64,000 nt of DNA from Streptomyces antimycoticus. GTDB taxonomy: Bacteria; Actinomycetota; Actinomycetes; Streptomycetales; Streptomycetaceae. The stretch spans positions 372,001 to 436,000 of the forward strand of contig NZ_BJHV01000001.1 of assembly GCF_005405925.1 (NCBI RefSeq). Direction: 5' to 3'. Positions 19,040 through 27,129 of the stretch are shown in pieces (the first letter of the stretch is position 1; each line of letters begins with the position of its first letter). Below the pieces are notes generated by a model that saw nothing but the letters and a program-made list of their open reading frames with translations, was not told the origin of the DNA and made no database searches. The translations under genes were made by a program, and so were the position numbers.

Positions 19040-20026
19040 CTAGGCCAGCAGTGCTTCGCGGGCCTCGGCCTCGACTCCGGGGGCGTCCAGCCGGTAGTGC
19101 CCGTACAGATGGGTGGGCGGGCCGATGAGGCTGTACTGGTCCCGGATCCCGTGGCGGTGCAGCCGGACCGGTACGCCGTGCTCGCTGATCAGCTCGGCCA
19201 CCGCACCGCCGAGGCCGCCGAGCACATTGTGCTCCTCCACCGTCATCAGCAGCCGCGAGCGCCGCGCGGCCCCCAGCACCGCCTCCTCGTCGAGCGGTTT
19301 GACGGTGTGCATGTCCAGCACCCCGACGCTGTACCCGTCCGCGGAGAGCGCCGCCGCGGCCCCCAGAGCAGGGTGGACCATCGAGCCGGTGGCGATGAGC
19401 GTGAGATCACTCCCGGTGCCGTGCTCGACCGCCTTCCCGATCTCCAAAGTGGTGCCCGCCGGGTAGACGTCCGGGTCCCGGCCGCGGCCGATACGGAAGT
19501 AGACCGGGCCCGGGTGGTCCACCGTGGCGCGCAGCGCCGCGGCCAGGGCCGCGGTGTCGGCCGGTGCGATCACGGTGAGTCCGGCGATGCTGCGGGTGAT
19601 GGCCAGGTCCTCGGTCGCGTGGTGGGAAGTCCCGTAGAAGCCCAGGGTGATCCCGGCGTGGTGGCCGATCAGCCGGACGGGCTGGCGGGTGTAGGCGACG
19701 TCGGTGCGGATCTGCTCACAGGCCAGCAGCGCCATGAAGGACGCGAAAGTGGCCACGTAGGGCCGCAGGCCGGTGGTGGCCAGACCCGCCGCCGTGGAGA
19801 CCATGTGCTGCTCGGAGATCCCGAACTGGAGGTACTTGTCCGGGTGGCGGTCCTGGAAACGCACCAGCCCATTGGAGTACTTCAGATCGGCGGTGCCCAC
19901 CACCACGGGATGGCCCTCGTCGGCCAGGTCGGCCAGGGTGTCACCCAGGGCCTGAAGGCCCGGAGCCTGTTCCAGCAGGCTCAGCAGATGCCAGGATTCC
20001 GGCTGCAGACCGGGCGCGACGCTCAT
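19040..20026 (-). CDS. Transketolase, C-terminal subunit
   Basis: A 328-residue pyrimidine-binding plus C-terminal transketolase domain of the split (two-subunit) type. Recognisable parts are GTADLKYSNGL, the FGISEQHMVSTAAGLA signature with the catalytic Glu, TSHHATEDLAI, and the C-terminal VLDMHTVKPLD with the EEHNVLGGLGGAV turn. It moves C2 ketol units between sugars with TPP. The start at 20026 overlaps the stop of the N-terminal subunit by four bases (ATGA), which fits equimolar synthesis. Its place next to sugar importers suggests a catabolic pentose or ketose substrate, not central metabolism. Confidence 0.9.
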   Translation of the reverse strand: MSVAPGLQPESWHLLSLLEQAPGLQALGDTLADLADEGHPVVVGTADLKYSNGLVRFQDRHPDKYLQFGISEQHMVSTAAGLATTGLRPYVATFASFMALLACEQIRTDVAYTRQPVRLIGHHAGITLGFYGTSHHATEDLAITRSIAGLTVIAPADTAALAAALRATVDHPGPVYFRIGRGRDPDVYPAGTTLEIGKAVEHGTGSDLTLIATGSMVHPALGAAAALSADGYSVGVLDMHTVKPLDEEAVLGAARRSRLLMTVEEHNVLGGLGGAVAELISEHGVPVRLHRHGIRDQYSLIGPPTHLYGHYRLDAPGVEAEAREALLA

Positions 20027-20883
20027 CGTGTCCCCCGCAGCTCCGCCAGGGCGTTGGCCTCGTCCCGCTCGGCCAGCCAGCCCAGATGCCATCCGAACTC
20101 GGACTCCATGTAGGAAATCCCCTTTCCCTTGACAGTGTTGGCGACGACCACGGCCGGACGGTCACGGCCGGTGTCCTCGGCGAGCGAGCGCAGCAGGGCC
20201 AACAGGGCCGGGACGTCGTGTCCGTCGACCTCGTGCGCCTGCCATCCGAACGCCCGCCACTTGTCCAGCAGTGGTTCGATCCCGGTCACGCCGTCGATGC
20301 GGCCGTCGAGTGAGTGGTCGTTGCGGTCGACGATGGCGACCAGCCGTCCCAGCCGGTGGTGCGCGGCGCCCAGGGCCGCTTCCCAGACCTGTCCCTCGTG
20401 CAGCTCTCCGTCGCCGAGCAGGACGAACGTGGTGTACGGGCGCCCCTGGAGGCGGCCGCCCATCGCCATCCCGGTCCCGGCCGACAGGGCGTGGCCCAGC
20501 GACCCGGAGCTGAAGTCGATCCCGGGGATACGGGTCATGTCCGGGTGGTCGCCGAAGGCGTTCCCCAGCCGGGTGTACTCATCCAGCTCGGCCGCGTCGA
20601 AGAAGCCCCAGTCGGCCAGCAGCGGATACAGCGTGGCCGCCGCATGGCCCTTGCCGAAGAGGAACCGGTCACGGTCGGGCCAGTCCGGCTCCCCGCGCCG
20701 CAGCCGCATCACCCCGTAGTAGAGCGTGGCCAGGATCTCGGCGCAGGAGAAGCCCGACGCGTAATGGCCGGTCTTCGCGATCGAGATCAGCCGCACCGTC
20801 TCCAGACGGGCGAACAACGCCCGTTCCTCGATGTGCTCGATCAGTTCGCTGTCCGCCGGCGCGACCGGCGTCTGTGCAGTCAT
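20023..20883 (-). CDS. Transketolase, N-terminal (TPP-binding) subunit
   Basis: 286 residues. The TPP motif is GDGELHEGQVWEAALGAAH followed by IVDRNDHSLDG. FGKGHAAATLYPLLADWG, GSLGHALSAGTGMAMG and NTVKGKGISYMES are also typical of small transketolase N-subunits. The ATG at 20883 is chosen to match the usual N-terminus; GGGAGAG lies about a dozen bases upstream. It pairs with the next gene downstream to form one enzyme. Confidence 0.9.
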   Translation of the reverse strand: MTAQTPVAPADSELIEHIEERALFARLETVRLISIAKTGHYASGFSCAEILATLYYGVMRLRRGEPDWPDRDRFLFGKGHAAATLYPLLADWGFFDAAELDEYTRLGNAFGDHPDMTRIPGIDFSSGSLGHALSAGTGMAMGGRLQGRPYTTFVLLGDGELHEGQVWEAALGAAHHRLGRLVAIVDRNDHSLDGRIDGVTGIEPLLDKWRAFGWQAHEVDGHDVPALLALLRSLAEDTGRDRPAVVVANTVKGKGISYMESEFGWHLGWLAERDEANALAELRGTR

Positions 20884-21088
20884 TCGGTGTCTCTCCCAGT
20901 CGGTGAGCCCCGTTGGCGAGTCCAGTCGGCGAGTCCGATCGGTGGCACGGCCAGCTCCGGTCCGCACCACCATCGACTCTGCGAAAGTTACCACTCACTG
21001 GACAGATGGTCCATGTAGCGGGAATTAAGTTGCCACCGTCACAGCGGCCGCCGACCCTCGCAGCGGCCACACCGTGCCGAGGATCAGG

Positions 21089-21403
21089 TCACCATCGGGT
21101 TTTCCCCGCGTCGGGGCGGAGGAAGGTGACGTGCAATGAACAGGTGTGTTGCTCCGACTCCGTCAGGAAGTACTGGGCGTGGGGCTGTTCCTGGTGCCGG
21201 TCGAAGGCGGCCTGGTCCTCGTACAGCTCGTAGAAGATCCGGGTCAGGGGCTCGTCGGGGACAGTGTGAACGATGTACGCGAGCGCGCCGGGCTCATGGA
21301 CTTTGACGTCGGCAAGCATCTGCTCCACCAGTGCGTCGAAGGCGTCGGCACCCGCTTCGTCACGTAGCTCGAAACGGGCGACCAATGCGAAACCGCTGGT
21401 CAT
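21089..21403 (-). CDS. Antibiotic-biosynthesis-monooxygenase (ABM) domain protein
   Basis: 104 residues of the dimeric alpha/beta barrel ABM/YgiN type. It starts FALVARFELRDEAGADAF and continues through YIVHTVPDEPLTRIFYELY, then DRHQEQPHAQYF. Such proteins act as small cofactor-free oxygenases or as ligand-binding partners; the substrate cannot be told from sequence. The ATG at 21403 has GGGAGAG five bases upstream. It stands between the transketolase genes and the MarR gene on the same strand. Confidence 0.82.
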   Translation of the reverse strand: MTSGFALVARFELRDEAGADAFDALVEQMLADVKVHEPGALAYIVHTVPDEPLTRIFYELYEDQAAFDRHQEQPHAQYFLTESEQHTCSLHVTFLRPDAGKTRW

Positions 21404-21657
21404 GCTCTCTCCCTTGCTTACTGAGATGTGTCTGGCCATTGGCAAGATCAAAGGGCCCGAGGACTCCAGGGTGGCTGTCATGTGGTCGGCGCTGGATGGC
21501 TGACGGACATCGGACACCCAGAGCCCGCGACGACCCAGCCGCCGGTGGGGATGCGCGACGCAGCACCGACACCTGGGAGTGGCAAAGGTTCCCGGAGAAG
21601 CGCGGGGAGGCAGCCCGCAGATGGCAGGAGCAACCGCTGGACCGGGCAGCGGCCTGA

Positions 21658-22112
21658 TCAGTGTTTGCCCCGCTTGACTCGGGGAGCCCAGGTGTCCAGA
21701 AGCTCCACCAATGGTGCGGATCCGGGCAGGGCGGAAGCCTCTTCGAGTGCCTCGCGCAACGCCGCGTCATGTACGGGACGAGCGGCGGCAAGCAGGTCGC
21801 GCCCCGCCTCGCTGGCCTCGGTGGAGATGCCTCGACGGTAGGGCACAGATGCCGCACCAGCAGCCCCTGCTGCTCCATGCGGTCGACGAGGCGAGTGGTC
21901 GCACTCGGGCTCAGAGCGATGACAGCGGCGAGATGGTTCATACGCCACTCCTCCTCGCGGCTGAGCACGTCCAGTACCGTGTACTCCTTGAGTCCGAGCC
22001 GACACGTGGCGCGCAGTGCACGCTCGATCCGCGTATCGATCCTGGCGTGCAACGCGGCCAGTGCGCGCCAGCACTGGGCGCGCCCCTCCGCGGTGTCATC
22101 CAGCAGCGCCAC
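21658..22112 (-). pseudogene. MarR-family regulator with a frameshift
   Basis: The first frame gives a normal MarR winged helix (LKEYTVLDVLSREEEWRMNHLA, split here as LKEYTVLDVLS and WRMNHLAAVIALSPSATTRL, then VDRMEQQGLLVRH). Near 21845 the frame changes and the expected continuation (YRRGISTEASEAGRDLL, then RPVHDAALREALEEA) is read in another frame to the stop at 21658. One base appears to be missing. Corrected, it would be a normal regulator of about 150 residues, so a sequence error is as likely as a true pseudogene. The GTG at 22112 has GGGAGGG upstream. Confidence 0.75.
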
Positions 22113-22229
22113 GGGATATTCCCTCCCTCCGCGCTACACACGAGGCAACGCCTCCGTTCGGTGAATGGATGTGGGTGTGACCTCCCTGAGGGAAGAGGCC
22201 ACTCAGGGCAGACGGGTGACGTCCGCCAA

Positions 22230-23174
22230 TCAGTCCCGGCTCGCCGACACAACGTGGTCATGCGGGTCCGCCTTGTGGGCCCACAGCCGCCGGTAGGAGC
22301 CCGACACCAGGTCGTCCAGCAGGTCGGGGCCCTGAGGGTGCCACCCGAGTTCCACGCGTGCCTTACCGGAGTCCACCCGGCTGTTGCTGGACAACGCCAC
22401 GTCGACCCACCGCCGGCCGAAGGCCGCGTAGGCTACGTGCGGCTCGCAGGACTCGGCCTCCTCGACGCCGAGAAGCCCTTGGGCCACCGCGCGTGCGATG
22501 TCGCCCATACGGGCTTCGCCGGCCGCGAGGTTGTACACGCTGCCTGCAACCGCCTTCTCCGCCGCCAGCAGGTATGCCTCGGCGAGGTCGGCCAGATAGA
22601 CGTTGCCCCAACGGTTGTCGCCCCGCCCGACGTACAAGCTGCGGCCGGAGGAGATGGCCTGGCGGATGAGCAGTGGCAACTGTTCGCTGGCCCCGTCACC
22701 GTAGATCATGGACGGCCGCAGGACGATGGTGCGTATGCCACGGTCGGCCGCTTCCCGCACCATCCGGTCGGTTGCCCACCGTGTCGCGACCACCTCCGCC
22801 GGAGAATGCTCGGTCTCCTCGGTGAAAATCCGCTCGTTCAGTTCGCCGTGCGCCAGATCCGTGTAGACGCCTGTACCACTGGTACGGATATAGGTCTTGC
22901 CCGTTCCGGCGAGCGCGTCCAGCAGTGCCCTGGTGGAGTCCGCGTGGTCGGCGCTGGCGGTGTCCACGACGAGATCGGCGGCCCGGGCCGCCTCGGCCAG
23001 GGTATGAGCGTCATCGAGGCTTCCGACGAGCGGTGTGATCCCACGCGCGCTGAGAGCCTTGGCCGCACCGCTGCCGCGTACCAGTCCGACTACCGAGTGG
23101 TCGGCGATCTGAAACCGGGTGCAGACGGCCTGGCCGATGTAGCCATTGGCTCCGGTGACGAAAACTGTGGTCAT
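22230..23174 (-). CDS. NAD(P)-dependent atypical SDR (NmrA/epimerase-like)
   Basis: 314 residues. The N-terminal dinucleotide motif is VFVTGANGYIGQAV. VGLVRGSGAAKALSARG and the LRPSMIYGDGASEQLP substrate loop follow. It lacks an obvious YxxxK pair, so it may be an atypical SDR acting as a reductase, dehydratase or redox sensor. The ATG at 23174 has AAAGGA nine bases upstream. It follows the ABC transporter genes by about 80 bases, so it is probably the last gene of that operon. Confidence 0.82.
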   Translation of the reverse strand: MTTVFVTGANGYIGQAVCTRFQIADHSVVGLVRGSGAAKALSARGITPLVGSLDDAHTLAEAARAADLVVDTASADHADSTRALLDALAGTGKTYIRTSGTGVYTDLAHGELNERIFTEETEHSPAEVVATRWATDRMVREAADRGIRTIVLRPSMIYGDGASEQLPLLIRQAISSGRSLYVGRGDNRWGNVYLADLAEAYLLAAEKAVAGSVYNLAAGEARMGDIARAVAQGLLGVEEAESCEPHVAYAAFGRRWVDVALSSNSRVDSGKARVELGWHPQGPDLLDDLVSGSYRRLWAHKADPHDHVVSASRD

Positions 23175-23255
23175 GTGGGGTTGGTCCTTTCTGGTGGACA
23201 TCGTGTGAGGCAGGGAGAACAGCGGCGTTCGCGTACCAGGCGCCGCCTTCTACGC

Positions 23256-24314
23256 CTAGGGTCCGAAGACGATCTTCAGGCCGTCTTCGGCGGCCGAGGG
23301 ATTGCGGGCCTTGGACAGCTTTCTGGCGTCGTAGCGGGGAAGCCGGTCGATGAATTCACGCTGATAGGCGTCGACATTGCCCCTGGTCACCCGCAAGGTG
23401 TTCAGAACCACGGCCCGGTTCGCCCGGGGATGGCCCTTGATGGTGTCGTATACGGCGATCAGCGCCAGGCCACCGTTGATGAACTCGCCACCCGGCGAGA
23501 CGAGCATGCGTCCGCTCTTGATGGCCTTGACCCCCTCGGCGGTACCGTCGATGCTCGCGACCTTCACCTTCTGGGCCCTGGCAGCGCTCAATGCCCGGAT
23601 GGCACCGATGGCCGAGCCGTCGTTGAAGGCCCAGAGGCAGTCGAAACGGGGGCCGGGAAACCTGGCGAGGAAGTTCTGCGTCGCCTTGAGACCGGATTCG
23701 GGCAACTCCACGGGGCGCTGTGGGGTGCCGAGGATGGTCAGGCCCAGGTCTCGTGCTTTCTTCGTGAAGCCGTTCAGTCGCGCGTCCGCCGTCGAATTGC
23801 CCTGTAGGCCACTCATGGCCACGACCTTCTTGCAGCCGGCGTCGCTGAGCGCCGTCGCCCCGGCCGCCCCGTCGCCGGTGTCGTTCCCCACGACGTAGCC
23901 CGCGTAATATGAATCACTCTCCCTGCTCGGCTCTATCCCCGGCTTACGGGCCGCGGCCCCGCAGACGATTCCGGCCCGCTGGCATGCCCTGAGGAGTGCC
24001 GGTCCGATCTCCGCGGTCGTCGGACCGAAGACGATTCCGTCGACGCCTTGGGCGATGAGGTCCTGAACATTCTTGAGCTGGGAATCTTCCCTCTCTTGAG
24101 CGTCCGCCACGATCACCTTCACACCCAACTGCGCGCCCATCCTCCGGGTAAAGTCCGCGTTGGCCTTCCAGTAGGAATTCGCCAGGACCGGAGCGGCGAA
24201 GCCGATGGTGAGTTGCTTACCGCTCCGGCTCCCGGTGCCGCATGCGGCGGTTCCTATGAAGAGCAGGGCGGCCGTCGCGGCGATGGCCCCGCGGCGCGAC
24301 AGAAGTCTGTTCAT
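23256..24314 (-). CDS. Sugar ABC transporter substrate-binding lipoprotein (system 1)
   Basis: A 352-residue periplasmic-binding-protein family member of the ribose/LacI type (Peripla_BP_4). The signal peptide has a lipobox ending GTAACG, so Cys near residue 27 is the likely lipid anchor. Body motifs include TIGFAAPVLANSYWKANADF, VKVIVADAQEREDSQLKNVQ, LIAQGVDGIVFGP and WAFNDGSAIGAIRAL. The ligand is unknown. The ATG at 24314 has GAGGAAAA upstream. It is the third gene of an ATPase-permease-binding protein set, the reverse of the order in system 2. Confidence 0.9.
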   Translation of the reverse strand: MNRLLSRRGAIAATAALLFIGTAACGTGSRSGKQLTIGFAAPVLANSYWKANADFTRRMGAQLGVKVIVADAQEREDSQLKNVQDLIAQGVDGIVFGPTTAEIGPALLRACQRAGIVCGAAARKPGIEPSRESDSYYAGYVVGNDTGDGAAGATALSDAGCKKVVAMSGLQGNSTADARLNGFTKKARDLGLTILGTPQRPVELPESGLKATQNFLARFPGPRFDCLWAFNDGSAIGAIRALSAARAQKVKVASIDGTAEGVKAIKSGRMLVSPGGEFINGGLALIAVYDTIKGHPRANRAVVLNTLRVTRGNVDAYQREFIDRLPRYDARKLSKARNPSAAEDGLKIVFGP

Positions 24315-24355
24315 GGTTTTCCTCTTCCTGCAGAAGCAGCACCTTGCAGCGAGGG

Positions 24356-25366
24356 TTATTTGATAATGCCGATCTTGGACCGGTCGAGAGCCACGAAGAC
24401 AGCCAACACGAGAATCACTCCCTGGATCACCTGTTGGACCTCGGGAGCGACTCCCAGAATCACCAGACCGTTGTTCAGGACAACGATGATGAAGGCGCCG
24501 ATGGCGGTATTCCACACATTGCCGATCCCGCCGGTCAGAGGGGTGCCGCCGAGAACGACGGCCGCGATCGCCGACAGTTCGAAACCCGTGGCCGCCTGGG
24601 CAGTCGCTATGCCGAGCTGGCCGCCGAGAACGACACCACCGAGACCGGCCAGCAGGCCGGAGACCACGAAGGCCGCCACCTTCACCAGGCGCACCGGAAC
24701 CCCGGACAGTGCCGAGACCCGCTCCTCGCCTCCGATCGACCGCGTGTAGCGGCCGAAGGTGGTTCCGTTCATGAGCACGAATGCCGCCACGAACGCGCAG
24801 CCAAGTGCGATGTAGATGCCCGGTGCGACGCCCATCCAGGCCAACGCGCCACTCACCGGCTCGGAGCGGGAATCGGATACGACGATCGTGAGTCCGCGGG
24901 CCACCGACAGCATCCCCAGCGTCACGATGAAGGACGGGACCTTGAAAATGCTACAGAGCACCCCGTTCACCAATCCGCAGACGGCCCCGACCCCCAGGCC
25001 CGCCGCGACGCCCATGAAACTTCCGTGGCCCGTGGCCGTCATGGCGGCGGCCATTCCCGAGAAGGCGGCCACCGACCCGACGGACAGATCGATCGAACCG
25101 GCAATGACGACGAATGTGAGGCCGAATCCGATGATGGCTACCACGCTGGCCTGTTGTACGAGGTTCGCCCAATTGTTGACCGTCATGAACCGGTCGCCGG
25201 CCGCGATGGTGTACACGATAATGAGCAGGCCGAGTCCGGCCAGCGGCAGGGCTCGGCTCATACCGGTCAGCCGCCGGGGTCCGGTCAGCGCCGAGGGTTG
25301 ACGCGGCGTATCCTCATCCGTGGCCGTGCCGCGGTCCTGCGGGGAACTTTCCATCATCTTCGTCAT
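24356..25366 (-). CDS. Sugar ABC transporter permease, RbsC type (system 1)
   Basis: 336 residues with about ten hydrophobic segments. It has the family signature GLTFVVIAGSIDLSVGSVAAFSG (in part: FVVIAGSIDLSVGS), GLVNGVLCSIFKVPSFIVTL and VVLGGTPLTGGIGNVWNT. It forms the membrane channel with the ATPase encoded just upstream (18-base gap). A GGAG site lies eight bases before the ATG at 25366. Confidence 0.92.
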   Translation of the reverse strand: MTKMMESSPQDRGTATDEDTPRQPSALTGPRRLTGMSRALPLAGLGLLIIVYTIAAGDRFMTVNNWANLVQQASVVAIIGFGLTFVVIAGSIDLSVGSVAAFSGMAAAMTATGHGSFMGVAAGLGVGAVCGLVNGVLCSIFKVPSFIVTLGMLSVARGLTIVVSDSRSEPVSGALAWMGVAPGIYIALGCAFVAAFVLMNGTTFGRYTRSIGGEERVSALSGVPVRLVKVAAFVVSGLLAGLGGVVLGGQLGIATAQAATGFELSAIAAVVLGGTPLTGGIGNVWNTAIGAFIIVVLNNGLVILGVAPEVQQVIQGVILVLAVFVALDRSKIGIIK

Positions 25367-25384
25367 TCCGTCGCTCCTGAGTTG

Positions 25385-26920
25385 TCAGATCATCCGGGAG
25401 ACGAGTAGTTCTTCCGTCGGCTGATCCTCACGATGCGCTTCGTAGGTCATGGCGCCCCTGCGCAGGACGAGAATGCGGTCGCTCATACCCAGCAGCTCCG
25501 GGAGCTCGTCGGACAGCAAGAGGATTGCCGTTCCGGCTTGGGCCAGGCGCTGGATGAGCGCGTAGATCTCCGACTTCGCCCCGACGTCGATTCCTCGCGT
25601 GGGGTTGTGGAGGATCAGCACCTTCGGCGGATCCACCAGCCACTTCGCGATGACGATCTTTTGGCGGTTGCCGCCGGAGAGATGGAACGGCACGTCGCTC
25701 GCTCCGCGGCAGCGGATGACCAGATCGCTGATCATCCGGGTGGAGATCCCGCTGTCCGACCGTCCCGGATAGAGGCCCAGCCGCGATCTCTTCCGCAGCG
25801 TGGGCAGCAGGATGTTCTGCAGGATCGAGAGCCGCAGTATCACCCCTTCGCGGTCACGGTCCGGCGGAACGTACGCCACCCCTCGCCCGATCGCCTCACG
25901 AGGGCCCGCCGGGGCGAACGGAGCATCGGCGACGGCGATACTGCCGGCGTCGGCTCGAAGGTCACCGAAGAGTGTCCTGGCCAGCTCTTGCGACCCGCAG
26001 CCGACCAGGCCACCGATACCGAGGATCTCCCCGGCCCGCAGGGTGAAACTGATGTCACGGTAGGAGTTGGCGAGCGTGAGACCGTCGACCGCCAGCACCC
26101 GCTCACCCCCGGCGTTGGCGGTCCTGTCCGTCCGGTACAGCGTGGCGGCGACGTCCCTGCCGACCATCAGACGGGTCAGCGTGTTCGTGTCCGTCCGGGC
26201 CGGCAGAGTCTCCACGAGACGGCCGTCCTTGAGGACCGTGACGGTGTCGCAGACACGGTGGATCTCCTCCAGGTAGTGGGAGATGTAGACGATGGCGACA
26301 CCGTCGTCCCTGAGCCTGCGCAGGGCGTTGAAGAGCAGTTCGAGCCGGGTGTGGCCGAGGCAGGCGCTCATCTCGTCGACGAGCAGGACACTGGGCTTGA
26401 AGTGCATGGCGCGGGCAAGCTCCACCAGCTTGCGGTCCTCCAGGCTGAGGCTGCCCGCACGGGTGCGCGGTGAGATATGTGGGGCGATCTCCTGGAGCGC
26501 GTCCCCGACCGCGCGGACGGTCCTGCCCGGCAGTAGGATCCCGGCCCGGGAGGCCACCGGCCCCCGGCCGAGGAGGAAGTTCTCGGCCACAGTGAGCGAG
26601 GGGACGAGGCCAGGCTCCTGTAGCACGATCTCGACCCCGCTCCGGCGGGCCCGCACCACGCTGTCAGGGGCGTAGGGCTGCCCGAGCAGCTCCATCGATC
26701 CGGCCGACAACGGTGACAGCCCGGCTATGACACTGAGCAGTGTCGACTTGCCGGCTCCGTTCTCCCCCAGCAAGCCATGGACGCGGCCCCGGTCGATGGT
26801 CAGCGATGTGTCGTCGTGCCAGTCGAGCGCCTTTGTTCCGGGGTAATGGCGCCGGAGTCCACGCAGCACCATTGCCGGGTCGTCCGTTCCGGGAACCTGC
26901 CGCGAAGTGTTGGCCGTCAT
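25385..26920 (-). CDS. Sugar ABC transporter ATPase, RbsA type (system 1)
   Basis: 511 residues with two ABC domains. Domain 1 has a normal Walker A (GENGAGKST) and a Walker B variant reading VLLVDEMSACLG. Domain 2 has the degenerate Walker A expected of RbsA proteins (GGLVGCGSQELA) and LSGGNRQKIVIAKWL. Its Walker B reads VLILHNPTRGIDVG, where the usual Asp-Glu pair is His-Asn. So only domain 1 looks able to hydrolyse ATP. A strong AAGGAG site precedes the ATG at 26920. The 209-base gap to the monooxygenase gene upstream may hold a second promoter. Confidence 0.92.
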   Translation of the reverse strand: MTANTSRQVPGTDDPAMVLRGLRRHYPGTKALDWHDDTSLTIDRGRVHGLLGENGAGKSTLLSVIAGLSPLSAGSMELLGQPYAPDSVVRARRSGVEIVLQEPGLVPSLTVAENFLLGRGPVASRAGILLPGRTVRAVGDALQEIAPHISPRTRAGSLSLEDRKLVELARAMHFKPSVLLVDEMSACLGHTRLELLFNALRRLRDDGVAIVYISHYLEEIHRVCDTVTVLKDGRLVETLPARTDTNTLTRLMVGRDVAATLYRTDRTANAGGERVLAVDGLTLANSYRDISFTLRAGEILGIGGLVGCGSQELARTLFGDLRADAGSIAVADAPFAPAGPREAIGRGVAYVPPDRDREGVILRLSILQNILLPTLRKRSRLGLYPGRSDSGISTRMISDLVIRCRGASDVPFHLSGGNRQKIVIAKWLVDPPKVLILHNPTRGIDVGAKSEIYALIQRLAQAGTAILLLSDELPELLGMSDRILVLRRGAMTYEAHREDQPTEELLVSRMI

Positions 26921-27129
26921 GGGTGACTCTCCTTGAGCTCTTCCTGGACCGGGCGGAGGGCCTTCGGTATCCAGGGAATGCTGGAGTTCCTGCTAAAAGC
27001 CGCGTGTTACAAGGCATTCCGGGCTCGGACCCGGCGCTGGACGCGCCAAGTCCGAGCGATCCTGAGCGGACGGCACGGCGTCGTCCCGGGGACGGCCCGC
27101 CGCCTCCCGTCACACCATGAGCAGTTCGG

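Noticed and set aside
21711..23807. A 698-codon open frame on the plus strand
   Set aside because: It is antisense to the MarR, reductase and binding-protein genes, which have clear motifs and ribosome sites. Long antisense frames are common at this GC content.
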